42,633 bases of DNA from Candidatus Kapaibacterium sp. (GTDB taxonomy: Bacteria; Bacteroidota; Ignavibacteria; Kapaibacteriales; UBA4661): positions 1-42,633 of the forward strand of contig JANYDO010000090.1 of the NCBI GenBank assembly GCA_025363605.1, in the 5' to 3' direction. Both the position numbers and the translations under genes were made by a program. This document shows positions 24,901 through 32,845 of this stretch, piece by piece; the first letter of the stretch is position 1, and every line of letters starts with the position of its first letter. The notes below the pieces were generated by a model. It made no database searches. It saw only the letters and a list, made by a program, of their open reading frames with translations, and was not told the DNA's origin.

Positions 24901-27069
24901 AATAAGAGTACGTGCAATGACATTATTCATAACGTCAGTAAAGACCATTTGCGCTGAGGCATCTCCAAATTTCTGTGGTGTATAGCGAACAATGACTGTT
25001 TCAACTGCACGAGCGGGCATAAGCCGTGAAGTGGTCTGCACGAGGGAAAATTCAGATGGTGCGCCGAAATTACCAGAAAGTGACTGCAAAGATGACTCCA
25101 AAATCAAGGCTGCGTTCGTTAGGTTGGTTACTGTAAAACGTGCCGTAGCGGTCGTCTCACACACAAGCGTTGGAAAAGTAAGTGTTTCCTGCGTCACAAT
25201 GACATTCGGTAAGCGGATAGTCCAGAAACCATCGGACATCGCGGTTTGGCAAGAAGAAGATGGTGCTTGCGTGGTAATGACCAATGAGGTATCGCTTAGA
25301 TTATTGTTGACAATATATTGTCGCTCGCTCACATTGGCAATAAGACTACCGGCGGAACTGAGTGGGTACTGCAGTGGTTGTGCCATACCAAGTACTCTGG
25401 GTAGTGCAAATCGTTCTGTCTGACAGCCTGTGGTCGCATCCCAAAAGCTGAGAGTTCGCACATTGGAAGGAAATGATGTGGGAGAAGATAAGGATGAGGC
25501 TTCATAGCCAATAAAGCGTCGTCTATTATTATCCCAGCGAATCTGCTCGACACCGCTCTGCACATCACCTACTATATTGCCCATGCCGAGTACGCGCTCA
25601 AAGGGTGCAGCAGAAAGATTTTGTACAATTGATGTAATAGCAAAAACATCAACATCTAATATCTGAGCTAGTTTGGTACTTTCCTCGAATGCTATCAAGC
25701 TACGACTATCACTACTCCACGAAACAGGACGCATCGCAATGCGTGTGCGCTGTACGCCCGTAAAAAGATTAACGAGGGCAAGCAGATTAGGGAGATTTTG
25801 CTGAGGATTGATGGGAATAGCCATAAGCGCCATAACGGAGTCGCTTGGGGATACAATCAATGTCTCCGGCTTCCATGAATAATTTGCGGGAGCTACAAAT
25901 CGCCGTGCCGAATCTGTGCCGGGCGTATAAAGGAGAATTTCTTGCACTTGTGGCGACGCATTTTCTGTGCTACCGCTCCCGCGCCTCATGGCAAGCCACT
26001 GTCGCCGATTATTGAGTAGTCCCAAATATGTGCTACCCCATCGGTCAAATTCAATTTTGGAGAATTGCGAACCGATAGGTCGGTCAGACAAATCACTCAA
26101 ACTAAAGCGTATAAATTTATCCGACAGTACGGTTCCCGAAGCACCCGAACCTTGTTCGCGCACAAGAACTCGTGCACTGATTTCTCGTCCATCAGTGCTC
26201 CAGCTAACGCTTTGGAGTGCAATATTAAAGCCCTCACGCGGTATGCGAATCGTTCGCTGCAAGCGCCCGTTAGAAGCGTCGAAAACGCCAAATGTGCTAT
26301 CGCTCAATACATTGAGGAGCAGCATATTATCAGGACTGAATTGTGTTTGAATTGAACGTGGTGTAATGCCGGTCGGGGCAAACCGCAGAGTGGTATCGGC
26401 GAGATAATTCGGTAGTGCATAAAGTAGTCGTCCCGATGATGCGTCCCAAACTTGTGTTTGGTATGTTTGGCGCGTAGAGTCGTCGAAGGGAAAGGAACTA
26501 ATAGTGAGAATTTTTGACCCGTCAAACGAAAATCCCGACCAACGATTCAGCCATCGCGGAGACGGACGAGCCTTGCCATAGCTGAGACCGTACGCACTCA
26601 ATTGTATGGCGACGCTGTTATCGCGGGGCTTCGTATTGACCAATATCAAGCATGATTCACTGACGGTAAACGGGATTGGTGACCAACGGTAGGCAAGACC
26701 AGTCGCATTTGGTGTAATGAGCTTCCATGTCTTGCCGGAATCAATACTAAAGGAAAGCTGCACAGTATCCAGCGATGAAACACCAGTCCACAAAATCAAA
26801 TACTCACCGCCGGGCGTGAGCCTCTCACCTTTACTGGGTTGTAGCAGGCGCAGCAGAGGCGATTGCTCTTGTGAATGTACGGTGTCGGTCAGCCCAATAA
26901 TACTTCCGGCAAGGGTACACACCAGAAATACAAGACGGCGGAGTAGAGACAAATAAGGCTTTTTCCGAGTCTCGGCACACAGATTGCAGTCGGCAACTTG
27001 ATTCGGAAGTCCGCAGACATAAGCATTTGTGCTATGTGGAAGTCTCGAATATGTTGATTGTCGAGTCAT
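21934..27069 (-). CDS. Giant T9SS-secreted protein with propeller and choice-of-anchor-D repeats
   Basis: This is a 1711-residue exported protein. The ATG at 27069 lies 29 nt after the mfd stop. It leaves a 44-residue Cys-containing leader before the hydrophobic core LVFLVCTLAGSIIGL; a TTG at 26952 would give a more normal signal peptide (MSLLRRLVFLVCTLAG). After cleavage near SQ|EQ comes an Ig-like domain (LLQPSKGERLTPGGEYLILW). A WD40/propeller-like region follows (about 145-580; FSFDGSKILTIS, VWDASSGRLLYAL, FSPDNMLLLNV). About nine choice-of-anchor-D type Ig-like repeats come next (for example IDFGNISDGTPLSRSLTIEN). The last 85 or so residues are a T9SS sorting domain (NPATDNLSVKLS, LPTGTYLLELRS). 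Inference: a cell-surface or released adhesin-like protein of unknown target. Confidence 0.85.
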   Translation of the reverse strand: MTRQSTYSRLPHSTNAYVCGLPNQVADCNLCAETRKKPYLSLLRRLVFLVCTLAGSIIGLTDTVHSQEQSPLLRLLQPSKGERLTPGGEYLILWTGVSSLDTVQLSFSIDSGKTWKLITPNATGLAYRWSPIPFTVSESCLILVNTKPRDNSVAIQLSAYGLSYGKARPSPRWLNRWSGFSFDGSKILTISSFPFDDSTRQTYQTQVWDASSGRLLYALPNYLADTTLRFAPTGITPRSIQTQFSPDNMLLLNVLSDSTFGVFDASNGRLQRTIRIPREGFNIALQSVSWSTDGREISARVLVREQGSGASGTVLSDKFIRFSLSDLSDRPIGSQFSKIEFDRWGSTYLGLLNNRRQWLAMRRGSGSTENASPQVQEILLYTPGTDSARRFVAPANYSWKPETLIVSPSDSVMALMAIPINPQQNLPNLLALVNLFTGVQRTRIAMRPVSWSSDSRSLIAFEESTKLAQILDVDVFAITSIVQNLSAAPFERVLGMGNIVGDVQSGVEQIRWDNNRRRFIGYEASSLSSPTSFPSNVRTLSFWDATTGCQTERFALPRVLGMAQPLQYPLSSAGSLIANVSERQYIVNNNLSDTSLVITTQAPSSSCQTAMSDGFWTIRLPNVIVTQETLTFPTLVCETTATARFTVTNLTNAALILESSLQSLSGNFGAPSEFSLVQTTSRLMPARAVETVIVRYTPQKFGDASAQMVFTDVMNNVIARTLILARKDSLAFEPSAPFINLGNVPTKTILTTTVTIRNTGNTPLQWSTVATRSTLGNVFITSLFPNPTPVGASAQVTVRVQPINELGIFRETLPIYFCGSSTSTAFIQARILPEFQQIDTSPLVDGGTLTCENSIERPLRIQNTGGKPLTITTMGVIDENFTIVNTPTLPFTILPLDSVVLRVRLTTQTNGVRESQLIIRSDDPLRQIANVTLRVQRLAPIYIWTPSVLRFERIDIGSQADQTIDFTNNAQSPLLWELPRRLSADFSIIAVQPNPTPNGSTSRVMIHFNGSLASGLVSTTANFNLRDICNTQTQLGLEAITIQPAPKVIVRSTISFDTLLCETERLQQVQILNAGRRALRIDSAFIESSIGAGRSAATDFLLRTENGQSFPTTIAGVDSNSVPLQLTVIFRPRNMGLRENWLVLHSNDTTTSANGIIRVRLSGVSETASFSLFPTLLRFPTPADFLPVRDTVFITNTGTKPLVWQGFPRILDSLFTIERIEPATTAPGSISKAVIRFAGIRRAENVVREFTLTNALCNATQTIRFAAGTAPQGTLGSLSDVSVRLLCANERRVMIPLENIGTAALTLPVQPRFLNDTLREASILQAPASIPAGVRDSITVLLRSQSLGTRTLRLQITTNDPLSLNTELRILLTKDSSALRFVPPTIDFGNISDGTPLSRSLTIENNGTIEQRISLPLLVGNLSLESLAPNPIPAGARATATIRFVPVTSASANGLLTGSISLRDSCARESTFTVNARITDGEIALPDSIKLAPLGEVDVPIMLRRRSGIAANTTATFRLRIANTSLLQVLSPLQAAQGVVQNRVENGARILRFSLPVPSVNEAEPLVTMRLRGLLGSDSVTTLTLDSAFVGGTPVRGTQSRFQTLGLNYSGGKPRLYFTPLITLVAPNPATDNLSVKLSAQEASNIVLRIVNVLGQATELFAGSIDVGERDFRFDLSQLPTGTYLLELRSSSLTNTTSLPERTSTRIQIVR

Positions 27070-27098
27070 AGTTTCGCGTGAGAGGTTGCTCGTTATGG

Positions 27099-30000
27099 TC
27101 AAAAGGTTGTGGCAGCTTGATTCGATGAATCCTGCGCAATTTGTTCTGCCAGAATCACCTGCTTTGTCCCTTCGACTATCCGTTTCAAAAGCAAAATAGC
27201 ACTCTCTAGCGAACCTACCGCACTTTGAATGAGAACTTTTTTGCCTTTGGGAATTATTTGTACGTCGCGCATTTGCGCTACGGTGTGCATCATTGCGGGG
27301 AAAACGTTGGTGTAGAACGTCGTGTGGTCTTCGGGCGGGAACTCGCACACGAGTTTGCCGACTTTGAGCGATACGTGCGCAAAGCTGCATGGGAGCGCGG
27401 CGATACGCAAATGGACGGCATCCATGAGACGCAGCGCTTCCGGTGGGAGCGTTCCGAAACGGTCGCGCATCTCGCTCGCAATCGTTTCTGTTTCTTCCAT
27501 GCTCACCGAGCGGAAGAGTTTTTTGTAGAGTTCATAGCGCTCTACCTCGCTTGCGATGTACGTTTTGGGTAGCATCGCATCGCCATCGGTCTCCACCGTC
27601 ATTTCGTCATTGATGGGCAAATCAATGTCGTCCATTACTTCGCCGTGTTCAGTAACGACGTGTTTGCGCCCGCGCTGGCGTTGTTCGTGGGCAAAAATTT
27701 CTGCAAACTCGCCCTCTTTGAGTTCCTGCACGGCTTCGTCAAGAATTTTTTGATACAATTCAAAGCCAATATCGTCAATAAAGCCACTTTGCTCCGCGCC
27801 AAGCAAATTTCCTGCTCCGCGAATTTCCATGTCGCGCATGGCAAGTTTGAAGCCGCTTCCGAGGTCGCTAAATTCTTCCATTGCTTGCAAGCGCCTCAAG
27901 GCCGTGCGCGAAAGTGCTTGGGGCGGTGGAATCAGCAGGTAGCAATACGCTTGAGCATTGGAGCGCCCCACGCGACCACGTAATTGGTAGAGTTCGGCAA
28001 GACCAAAATTATCGGAATTATGAATAATCATCGTGTTCGCGTTTGGAATATCAATGCCGGATTCGATGATTTTTGTTGCTAAAAGTACATCCGCTTTGCG
28101 CTCCATAAACCGTTCCATGCGGTTTTCCAGCTCTTCGGGTGACATTTGCCCGTGAGCAATCACCACCCGCAGACTCGGTACAAGCTCGGTCAAACGCTGC
28201 GCCAGCACATCAAGGTCGCCTATGCGGTCATTGACCATAAAAATCTGTCCGCCGCGCTGCAACTCGCGTTCCAGAGCCATTGTCAATTTTGCATCATTCC
28301 AGACGGTGATTTCCGTTTTGACGGGCAAGCGATTGCGCGGCGGCGTATTGATGACGCTTACGTCGCGTGCGCCCATGAGCGAGAAGTTGAGCGTGCGCGG
28401 AATCGGTGTGGCTGTAAGCGTGATGGTGTCTATCGAAACCCGCATCTGCCGCAGTTTTTCCTTTGCCGACACGCCAAAACGGTGTTCTTCATCCACCACG
28501 AGCAAGCCCAAATCTTTGAATTTTACGTCCTTGCTCAAAATGCGATGCGTACCAATCAAAATATCCACAGAACCCGATTCGACGCGCCTCAGAATCTCTT
28601 TTTGCTCCACCGGAGTACGGAAGCGTGACAAACAAGCGTTACTGACCGCATAACGCTCCAAACGGTCGCGGAAAGAGGATAGATGCTGCTCGGCAAGAAT
28701 AGTGGTGGGAACAAGCACCGCGACTTGCTTTCCGGCTTGTACCGCTTTGAAGGCAGCACGAATAGCAACTTCAGTTTTCCCAAAGCCTACATCACCGCAG
28801 ATGAGCCTGTCCATCGGGGTTGCGGACTCCATGTCGTCCTTGACGGCGCGAGTGGCGGAGGCTTGGTCGGGCGTATCTTCGTACATGAACGAGGCTTCAA
28901 GTTCTTTTTGCCACAGCGAATCAGGTGCGAACTCTACGCCGCGCTGCATCTTGCGTTGAGCATAGAGCGTGATAAGGTCGCGAGCGATGTCTTTGAGGCG
29001 TTTTTTAGTGCGCTCTTTTTTGCGCTGCCATTCGCTGGAGCCAAGTTTGGTAAGCGTAGGTTTTGCGCTTTCTTCAGCAGAATATTTTTGCAAACGGTTG
29101 ATGTAGTTCAAATGAACGTACATTTTATCGCCTCCGGCAAATATCAACCGCACAGATTCTTGCTGCGCACCGCCGACCGTGATAGTTTCCAAGCCGTCGA
29201 ACTGTGCAACGCCTTTATCGGTATGGACGACGTAATCACCACGTCTGAGTTGCTGCAATTCCTTGAGTGAAATGCCTTGATTCGACGATTTTACACCGTG
29301 AGCGCGTTTTTCTTTTGCAATAGCATTTGCCTTGCGGCGCATAAACACTTGATGTTCGGTAAAAAGCGCTATATTCGCTTCTTGCAAAATAAAGCCCTCG
29401 GCAAGCGAAATCGCCGTCAGGAATGTTTTCGCAGAAGTATCGTCAATGCTTGCGTGAGCGCTATTGGGATCGTTTTCGAGCAGCGATGGTGCAATTTTCG
29501 CGTGAGGGGTATCGGGACTCCCCTCGAAGGCGCTTTCTATCAAGTCGCGCAAACGCTTTACCTGCTCCTGCCCGTCCGAAGCGCAATAAATTGTATATCC
29601 AAGTGCCGCCAAGCGCCGCATTTCCGACGTTAGCGCGGTGACGGATGCGTTCAGAATCGGATGTGTGCTTGCGGAGAAGGTAATCGCATTTTCTACTTCA
29701 TTGAAAGGATTCACTTCAAGAGTGTTGAATGCCTGAAGCCGCTCCAGAAAAGCACGTGTATTTTCTTCAGCGAGAGCAGTATCTATCGGCTCTTCCGGCG
29801 GTTCGGGCTGATGATTCTTGTTCCCTTTGGCTCTCAATGCACCGTGAGCGTCTTTGCTCTGTTTTGCCTTGCTATGAGCATCTTTTTGTGCGTCTTTGAG
29901 ATTTTTTTTGTGCGCTTCGTGCAGAGCAGCAGTGATTTGCTCGGGGAAAATCTCCACAAGCACGGTTTCGACGGGAAGATAATCCAGCAACGTTGCATTA

Positions 30001-30737
30001 ACGCTATGCTCGTCGTTATGAAAGAGGTGCGTGATAAGCGCTGCCGTTGCAAGTTCCTTGATGCTACGCTGCGAAAGCGGGTCAAATTCGCGTATGGAAT
30101 CCACTTCATTGCCAAAAAACTCAATGCGAATGGGATTCTCCATGCCGGGTGCAAACACGTCCACCAGCCCGCCGCGCACGGCGACATCGCCCTGCATTTC
30201 GACAAAATCTTTGCGGTCGAAGCCGCTTGTGGTCAGCGTTGTGATAAATTCGTCAAATTTCAACGGTTCGCCACGCCGTACTTCGAGCAAATTTTGCGAA
30301 AGTGCTTTGGGCTGGGGTACGGGGAAAATGAGCGCATGCGCCGGGGCGACGATACAGGCACGCTCCATAGCGACCAATTCCGTGAGCGCACCTGTCACGC
30401 CAACAAGCTGCGTGTTTAATTGTTCGGCATCCAATGCCAGCTTTTTGTCACTTTCGGCATACCACAGCACGGAATCTGCACCAACGAGCGTTTCAAGGTC
30501 GGCGCGTACGGCTTCGGCACTGTCATCGTCCGGGGCTACAACCAAGATGTGCTTGGGAGAGTGCTTCCATGCAAGAGCTGCTACGACAGATTTCAAGCTG
30601 CCGACGGCGTTTTTAATAGTAATGTGCGTAGTTTTTTTTTCGCCATGCTGCGCGGTAAGCTGTGCAGCAAGTGTTCTCAACGACGGTGCGTCTTCGAGAG
30701 TTTTGAAAATAGACTGAAAGGAGGAAAGAGTTTTCAC
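27099..30737 (-). CDS. mfd: Transcription-repair coupling factor Mfd
   Basis: This 1212-residue ATP-dependent translocase removes stalled RNA polymerase and recruits UvrA. Domains in order: UvrB-like N-terminal domains (1 to about 350), the CarD-like RNA-polymerase-interacting domain (about 490-560; LRRGDYVVHTDKGVAQFDGL), and the RecG-like helicase. The helicase has Walker A GDVGFGKTE near 650, DEEH in VVDEEHRFGV near 748, TATPIPRTL, and the motif VI-like QLRGRVGRS. A C-terminal TRCF domain (about 1040-1170; YELYKKLFRSV, MRDRFGTLP) completes it. It is slightly longer than E. coli Mfd (1148), partly because of a Lys/Ala/Asp-rich insertion at about 267-325. It is first in a minus-strand series with the giant T9SS gene 29 nt downstream; a functional link is not implied. 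Confidence 0.97.
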   Translation of the reverse strand: MKTLSSFQSIFKTLEDAPSLRTLAAQLTAQHGEKKTTHITIKNAVGSLKSVVAALAWKHSPKHILVVAPDDDSAEAVRADLETLVGADSVLWYAESDKKLALDAEQLNTQLVGVTGALTELVAMERACIVAPAHALIFPVPQPKALSQNLLEVRRGEPLKFDEFITTLTTSGFDRKDFVEMQGDVAVRGGLVDVFAPGMENPIRIEFFGNEVDSIREFDPLSQRSIKELATAALITHLFHNDEHSVNATLLDYLPVETVLVEIFPEQITAALHEAHKKNLKDAQKDAHSKAKQSKDAHGALRAKGNKNHQPEPPEEPIDTALAEENTRAFLERLQAFNTLEVNPFNEVENAITFSASTHPILNASVTALTSEMRRLAALGYTIYCASDGQEQVKRLRDLIESAFEGSPDTPHAKIAPSLLENDPNSAHASIDDTSAKTFLTAISLAEGFILQEANIALFTEHQVFMRRKANAIAKEKRAHGVKSSNQGISLKELQQLRRGDYVVHTDKGVAQFDGLETITVGGAQQESVRLIFAGGDKMYVHLNYINRLQKYSAEESAKPTLTKLGSSEWQRKKERTKKRLKDIARDLITLYAQRKMQRGVEFAPDSLWQKELEASFMYEDTPDQASATRAVKDDMESATPMDRLICGDVGFGKTEVAIRAAFKAVQAGKQVAVLVPTTILAEQHLSSFRDRLERYAVSNACLSRFRTPVEQKEILRRVESGSVDILIGTHRILSKDVKFKDLGLLVVDEEHRFGVSAKEKLRQMRVSIDTITLTATPIPRTLNFSLMGARDVSVINTPPRNRLPVKTEITVWNDAKLTMALERELQRGGQIFMVNDRIGDLDVLAQRLTELVPSLRVVIAHGQMSPEELENRMERFMERKADVLLATKIIESGIDIPNANTMIIHNSDNFGLAELYQLRGRVGRSNAQAYCYLLIPPPQALSRTALRRLQAMEEFSDLGSGFKLAMRDMEIRGAGNLLGAEQSGFIDDIGFELYQKILDEAVQELKEGEFAEIFAHEQRQRGRKHVVTEHGEVMDDIDLPINDEMTVETDGDAMLPKTYIASEVERYELYKKLFRSVSMEETETIASEMRDRFGTLPPEALRLMDAVHLRIAALPCSFAHVSLKVGKLVCEFPPEDHTTFYTNVFPAMMHTVAQMRDVQIIPKGKKVLIQSAVGSLESAILLLKRIVEGTKQVILAEQIAQDSSNQAATTF

Positions 30738-31168
30738 AAGTAAGCAGACAGTGACTTCGTATAGTGAATTCGAGAGCGATACTAGGGAGAAGCGTGATAG
30801 AAGCGATGCCGTCGCAGTGTAAAGGTAACTATAAAAGCAGAGGACAGCACTACAAAATACAAAAAATTGAGCGAACAGCGTTGGTGAGAAGTATAGGCCG
30901 AGAAGGAATACTTGGTAAGAGTAATATCGGCAAAGAATTGAGTGAAATGCGGAGAGATAATTAAAAACTCAACGACTTATTTTTATCGCCCTAAGACATT
31001 GAGATTTCATGCGCATTACAAGTCAAGTTAAAATTTCATTACAAGCGAAATTTCGCTATTGGCAAAAATGAGCTAAATGTTAATGACAAATTCATTGAAA
31101 ATTCATAAATAACAGAGTATGTTTGTGATGTACTTATTCACGATTGTTTCACAACCCTTGAGGTTTTG
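30738..31168. other. 431-bp divergent intergenic region between mfd and the TonB-like gene
   Basis: No gene is visible. It must hold the promoters of mfd (minus) and the TonB-C protein (plus). It contains a perfect 14-bp palindrome AGCGAAATTTCGCT at 31044-31057, a direct repeat CATTACAAG at 31014-31022 and 31037-31045, and a Bacteroidota-type promoter match (annotated separately). The right half is strongly AT-rich. Confidence 0.55.
31095..31125 (+). promoter_or_regulatory. Possible Bacteroidota-type promoter of the TonB-C gene
   Basis: TTG at 31095-31097, a 20-nt spacer, and TATGTTTG at 31118-31125 fit the -33 TTG / -7 TAnnTTTG pattern of Bacteroidota primary-sigma promoters. The start codon is 44 nt downstream. 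This is a match by eye only. Confidence 0.45.
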
Positions 31169-31672
31169 ATGTTTACCATTTCCAACACAACCCGTTCTTT
31201 TACAACCACAATTTTGACCACGTTGGCGAGTTTTCTTCTTGCTCTCGGTACAGCAACCGCACAGACATCACCAATGCCTGTCGCAGCAGCAGACCAAGAA
31301 AATGCTATTGTCAAAGGTCAAACCCAGATTCAGAATAGTGAATCGTTTGTCAGCGCCGCCGAGCTTCTGCAAAACGAAGTAAACTTTACTCCGGCATCCG
31401 TTGACATGAACGCCTTACAACGTGCGGTACGCTATCCGACAACCGCAATGAAAAACAATATTTCCGGCAAGTTTGAGCTTATCGTGTACGTCGGAAGCAA
31501 TGGCGCAGTCAATTCGGTAAATTTTGTTACCGAGCGCTCCGAAAATATCGCCATGAACGCGATTATTGCAGCAGCCTGCGATGCGGTGAAGAAAAGTCAA
31601 TTCACACCAGCTTCGCTGAATAAAAAATCTATCAGCAGCGCAGTGCGCATCCCGTTCAGTTTTGTATTGTAA
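31169..31672 (+). CDS. Periplasmic TonB C-terminal-domain protein
   Basis: This is a 167-residue protein from the ATG at 31169, with GAGG at 31160-31163; a TTG directly before it is an alternative. Residues 1-32 look like a cleavable signal peptide (TTILTTLASFLLALGTATAQ). Residues 85-167 match the TonB/TolA C-terminal fold: RYPTTAMKNNISGKFELIVYVGSNGAVNSVNFV, MNAIIAAACDAVKKSQFTPA, VRIPFSFVL. TonB proper has an uncleaved membrane anchor and a Pro-rich spacer; both are missing here, so it is probably soluble and cannot transduce energy by itself. Similar short proteins are common in Bacteroidota and their function is not established. A terminator about 105 nt downstream makes it monocistronic. 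Confidence 0.8.
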   Translation: MFTISNTTRSFTTTILTTLASFLLALGTATAQTSPMPVAAADQENAIVKGQTQIQNSESFVSAAELLQNEVNFTPASVDMNALQRAVRYPTTAMKNNISGKFELIVYVGSNGAVNSVNFVTERSENIAMNAIIAAACDAVKKSQFTPASLNKKSISSAVRIPFSFVL

Positions 31673-31777
31673 TTTTTGACAAGATAAAAGCCTTGCAAAC
31701 CGCTTCCATTCAAGCGAAACCAAAGGCTCTATGAAAATTGCTATGGAAACATAGCAAACCTCCTGAACACACAAACT

Positions 31778-31820
31778 CTCCTCATCCGCATTTTAAGGGG
31801 CCGGTGAGGAGTTTTTTTTT
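31778..31820 (+). terminator. Rho-independent terminator after the TonB-C gene
   Basis: CTCCTCA (31778-31784) pairs with TGAGGAG (31805-31811), extended inside by CC/GG, and is followed by a run of nine T at 31812-31820. It sits between the convergent TonB-C and MarR genes. The minus-strand side lacks a comparable T-tract. Confidence 0.8.
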
Positions 31821-31850
31821 GCCCTCCGTATTTCCCACATCCGCTTGAAC

Positions 31851-32618
31851 TCAAGATTGAAGAACATTTTTCGCGATAATTTCGCCAAGCGGAAGTGCAC
31901 TATCATTGAAATAAATACTACTGTGGAAATCATTGAGTTCTTCCAGCATTGATGAAAGCTCGTGCTTCTGATCGTCCGAAAGATTCCCAACAACAATTTC
32001 ACTTAGCTCCCAAAGCTGTTGCACAGCCGTCTCCATGATATTATTCCCTCTGGCAGTGATTTTTACCCGTTTCGAGCGCTTATCGTTTTCATCATCAAAT
32101 TCCTCAATAAAACCCAGCTTGATAAGGCGTTTCATCATCTCGGTTCCCGTTGTTTTTTCGAGCAGATTAAAGTGTGCCACCTCCGTCTTTGTCGGCGTTC
32201 CCAAGCCCTGAATACACGCCAAAATGCTAAATTCATTCACATTGGTAATTTCTAAATCGTGAAATGCCTTCTTCGTATAAAATGACGCAAAGCGATGCAT
32301 CCGTGTCAGCAGCGCCGAAATACGAGCGTTGAGCGGCAGATGGCGATAATAATGCAATACGTCTTCGCGTTTCTGCTCGTCGGAAAAGCTGAAATTCTTT
32401 GGTTCTTGCTCTGACGCGGCTTCCGATAAATTGCGCAAAAGCCTTTCTCGTGCAGGTTGTAACTCTTCTGCTGTGCGTACTGCCTGTATGTGTGCTTCCG
32501 CAGCGTGGCTTGTGCGCCGACTTAGCCAGATAGAAAAGCGCTTCATATCTTGACTATGCTCACTTTCCTCGAATTCCTGCCAATACGACAAAAGTTGGAT
32601 GAGATGATCGTATTTCAT
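31851..32618 (-). CDS. MarR-family transcriptional regulator
   Basis: This is a 255-residue DNA-binding protein. The winged helix occupies about 110-225: NEFSILACIQGLGTPTKTEVAHFN as helix-turn region, TTGTEMMKRLIKLGFIEEF as recognition helix and turn, and DDENDKRSKRVKITARG as the wing with the conserved D-x-RS segment. A helical N-terminal extension of about 100 residues makes it longer than a typical MarR (about 145); such extended forms are common in Bacteroidota. It is transcribed away from the efflux operon starting at 32846, across a 227-bp region full of inverted repeats. That is the usual arrangement for a repressor controlling itself and the divergent operon. Its ligand is unknown; a haem or toxic-compound signal is an inference from the operon. 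Confidence 0.9.
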   Translation of the reverse strand: MKYDHLIQLLSYWQEFEESEHSQDMKRFSIWLSRRTSHAAEAHIQAVRTAEELQPARERLLRNLSEAASEQEPKNFSFSDEQKREDVLHYYRHLPLNARISALLTRMHRFASFYTKKAFHDLEITNVNEFSILACIQGLGTPTKTEVAHFNLLEKTTGTEMMKRLIKLGFIEEFDDENDKRSKRVKITARGNNIMETAVQQLWELSEIVVGNLSDDQKHELSSMLEELNDFHSSIYFNDSALPLGEIIAKNVLQS

Positions 32619-32650
32619 GGTTGCTATTGTTTAGAAAATAATAATTCATG

Positions 32651-32701
32651 AATGAACTATTTTTCTTGCAAATATAGTTCATTTTTGAATATATTTGCAA
32701 G
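32651..32701. promoter_or_regulatory. Interleaved inverted repeats, candidate MarR operators
   Basis: Two overlapping inverted repeats, both with 13-nt spacers, lie here: AATGAACTAT (32651-32660) with ATAGTTCATT (32674-32683), and CTTGCAAATATA (32665-32676) with TATATTTGCAAG (32690-32701). They start 32 bp upstream of the MarR start codon, in the region shared with the efflux operon. They may bind the regulator as a tandem of half-sites. Confidence 0.6.
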
Positions 32702-32734
32702 TGTGATTCAACATTGAACAAAAATAATGATTTT

Positions 32735-32754
32735 TTTGTACAATACAGTACAAA
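32735..32754. promoter_or_regulatory. 20-bp palindrome TTTGTAC-N6-GTACAAA
   Basis: TTTGTAC at 32735-32741 and GTACAAA at 32748-32754 form a perfect 7-bp inverted repeat with a 6-nt spacer. It is 91 bp before the SOUL gene's start, nearer to the efflux operon than the interleaved repeats. It is a candidate operator for the operon promoter. Confidence 0.5.
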
Positions 32755-32845
32755 TATGAACGTTTATTGGTCAAGAGTATTGTAAAAGTTCATCACTCGA
32801 TCACTCGCTCGTTGTCACGGGTTTACATTAAAACACTTAATAATT

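Noticed and set aside
30031-30717. 228-codon plus-strand open frame opposite mfd
   Set aside because: It is fully antisense to conserved mfd sequence, with Ser/Arg/Ala-rich shadow composition.
30764-30964. 66-codon open frame in the mfd upstream region
   Set aside because: It has basic, low-information composition with no ribosome binding site and no recognisable motif.
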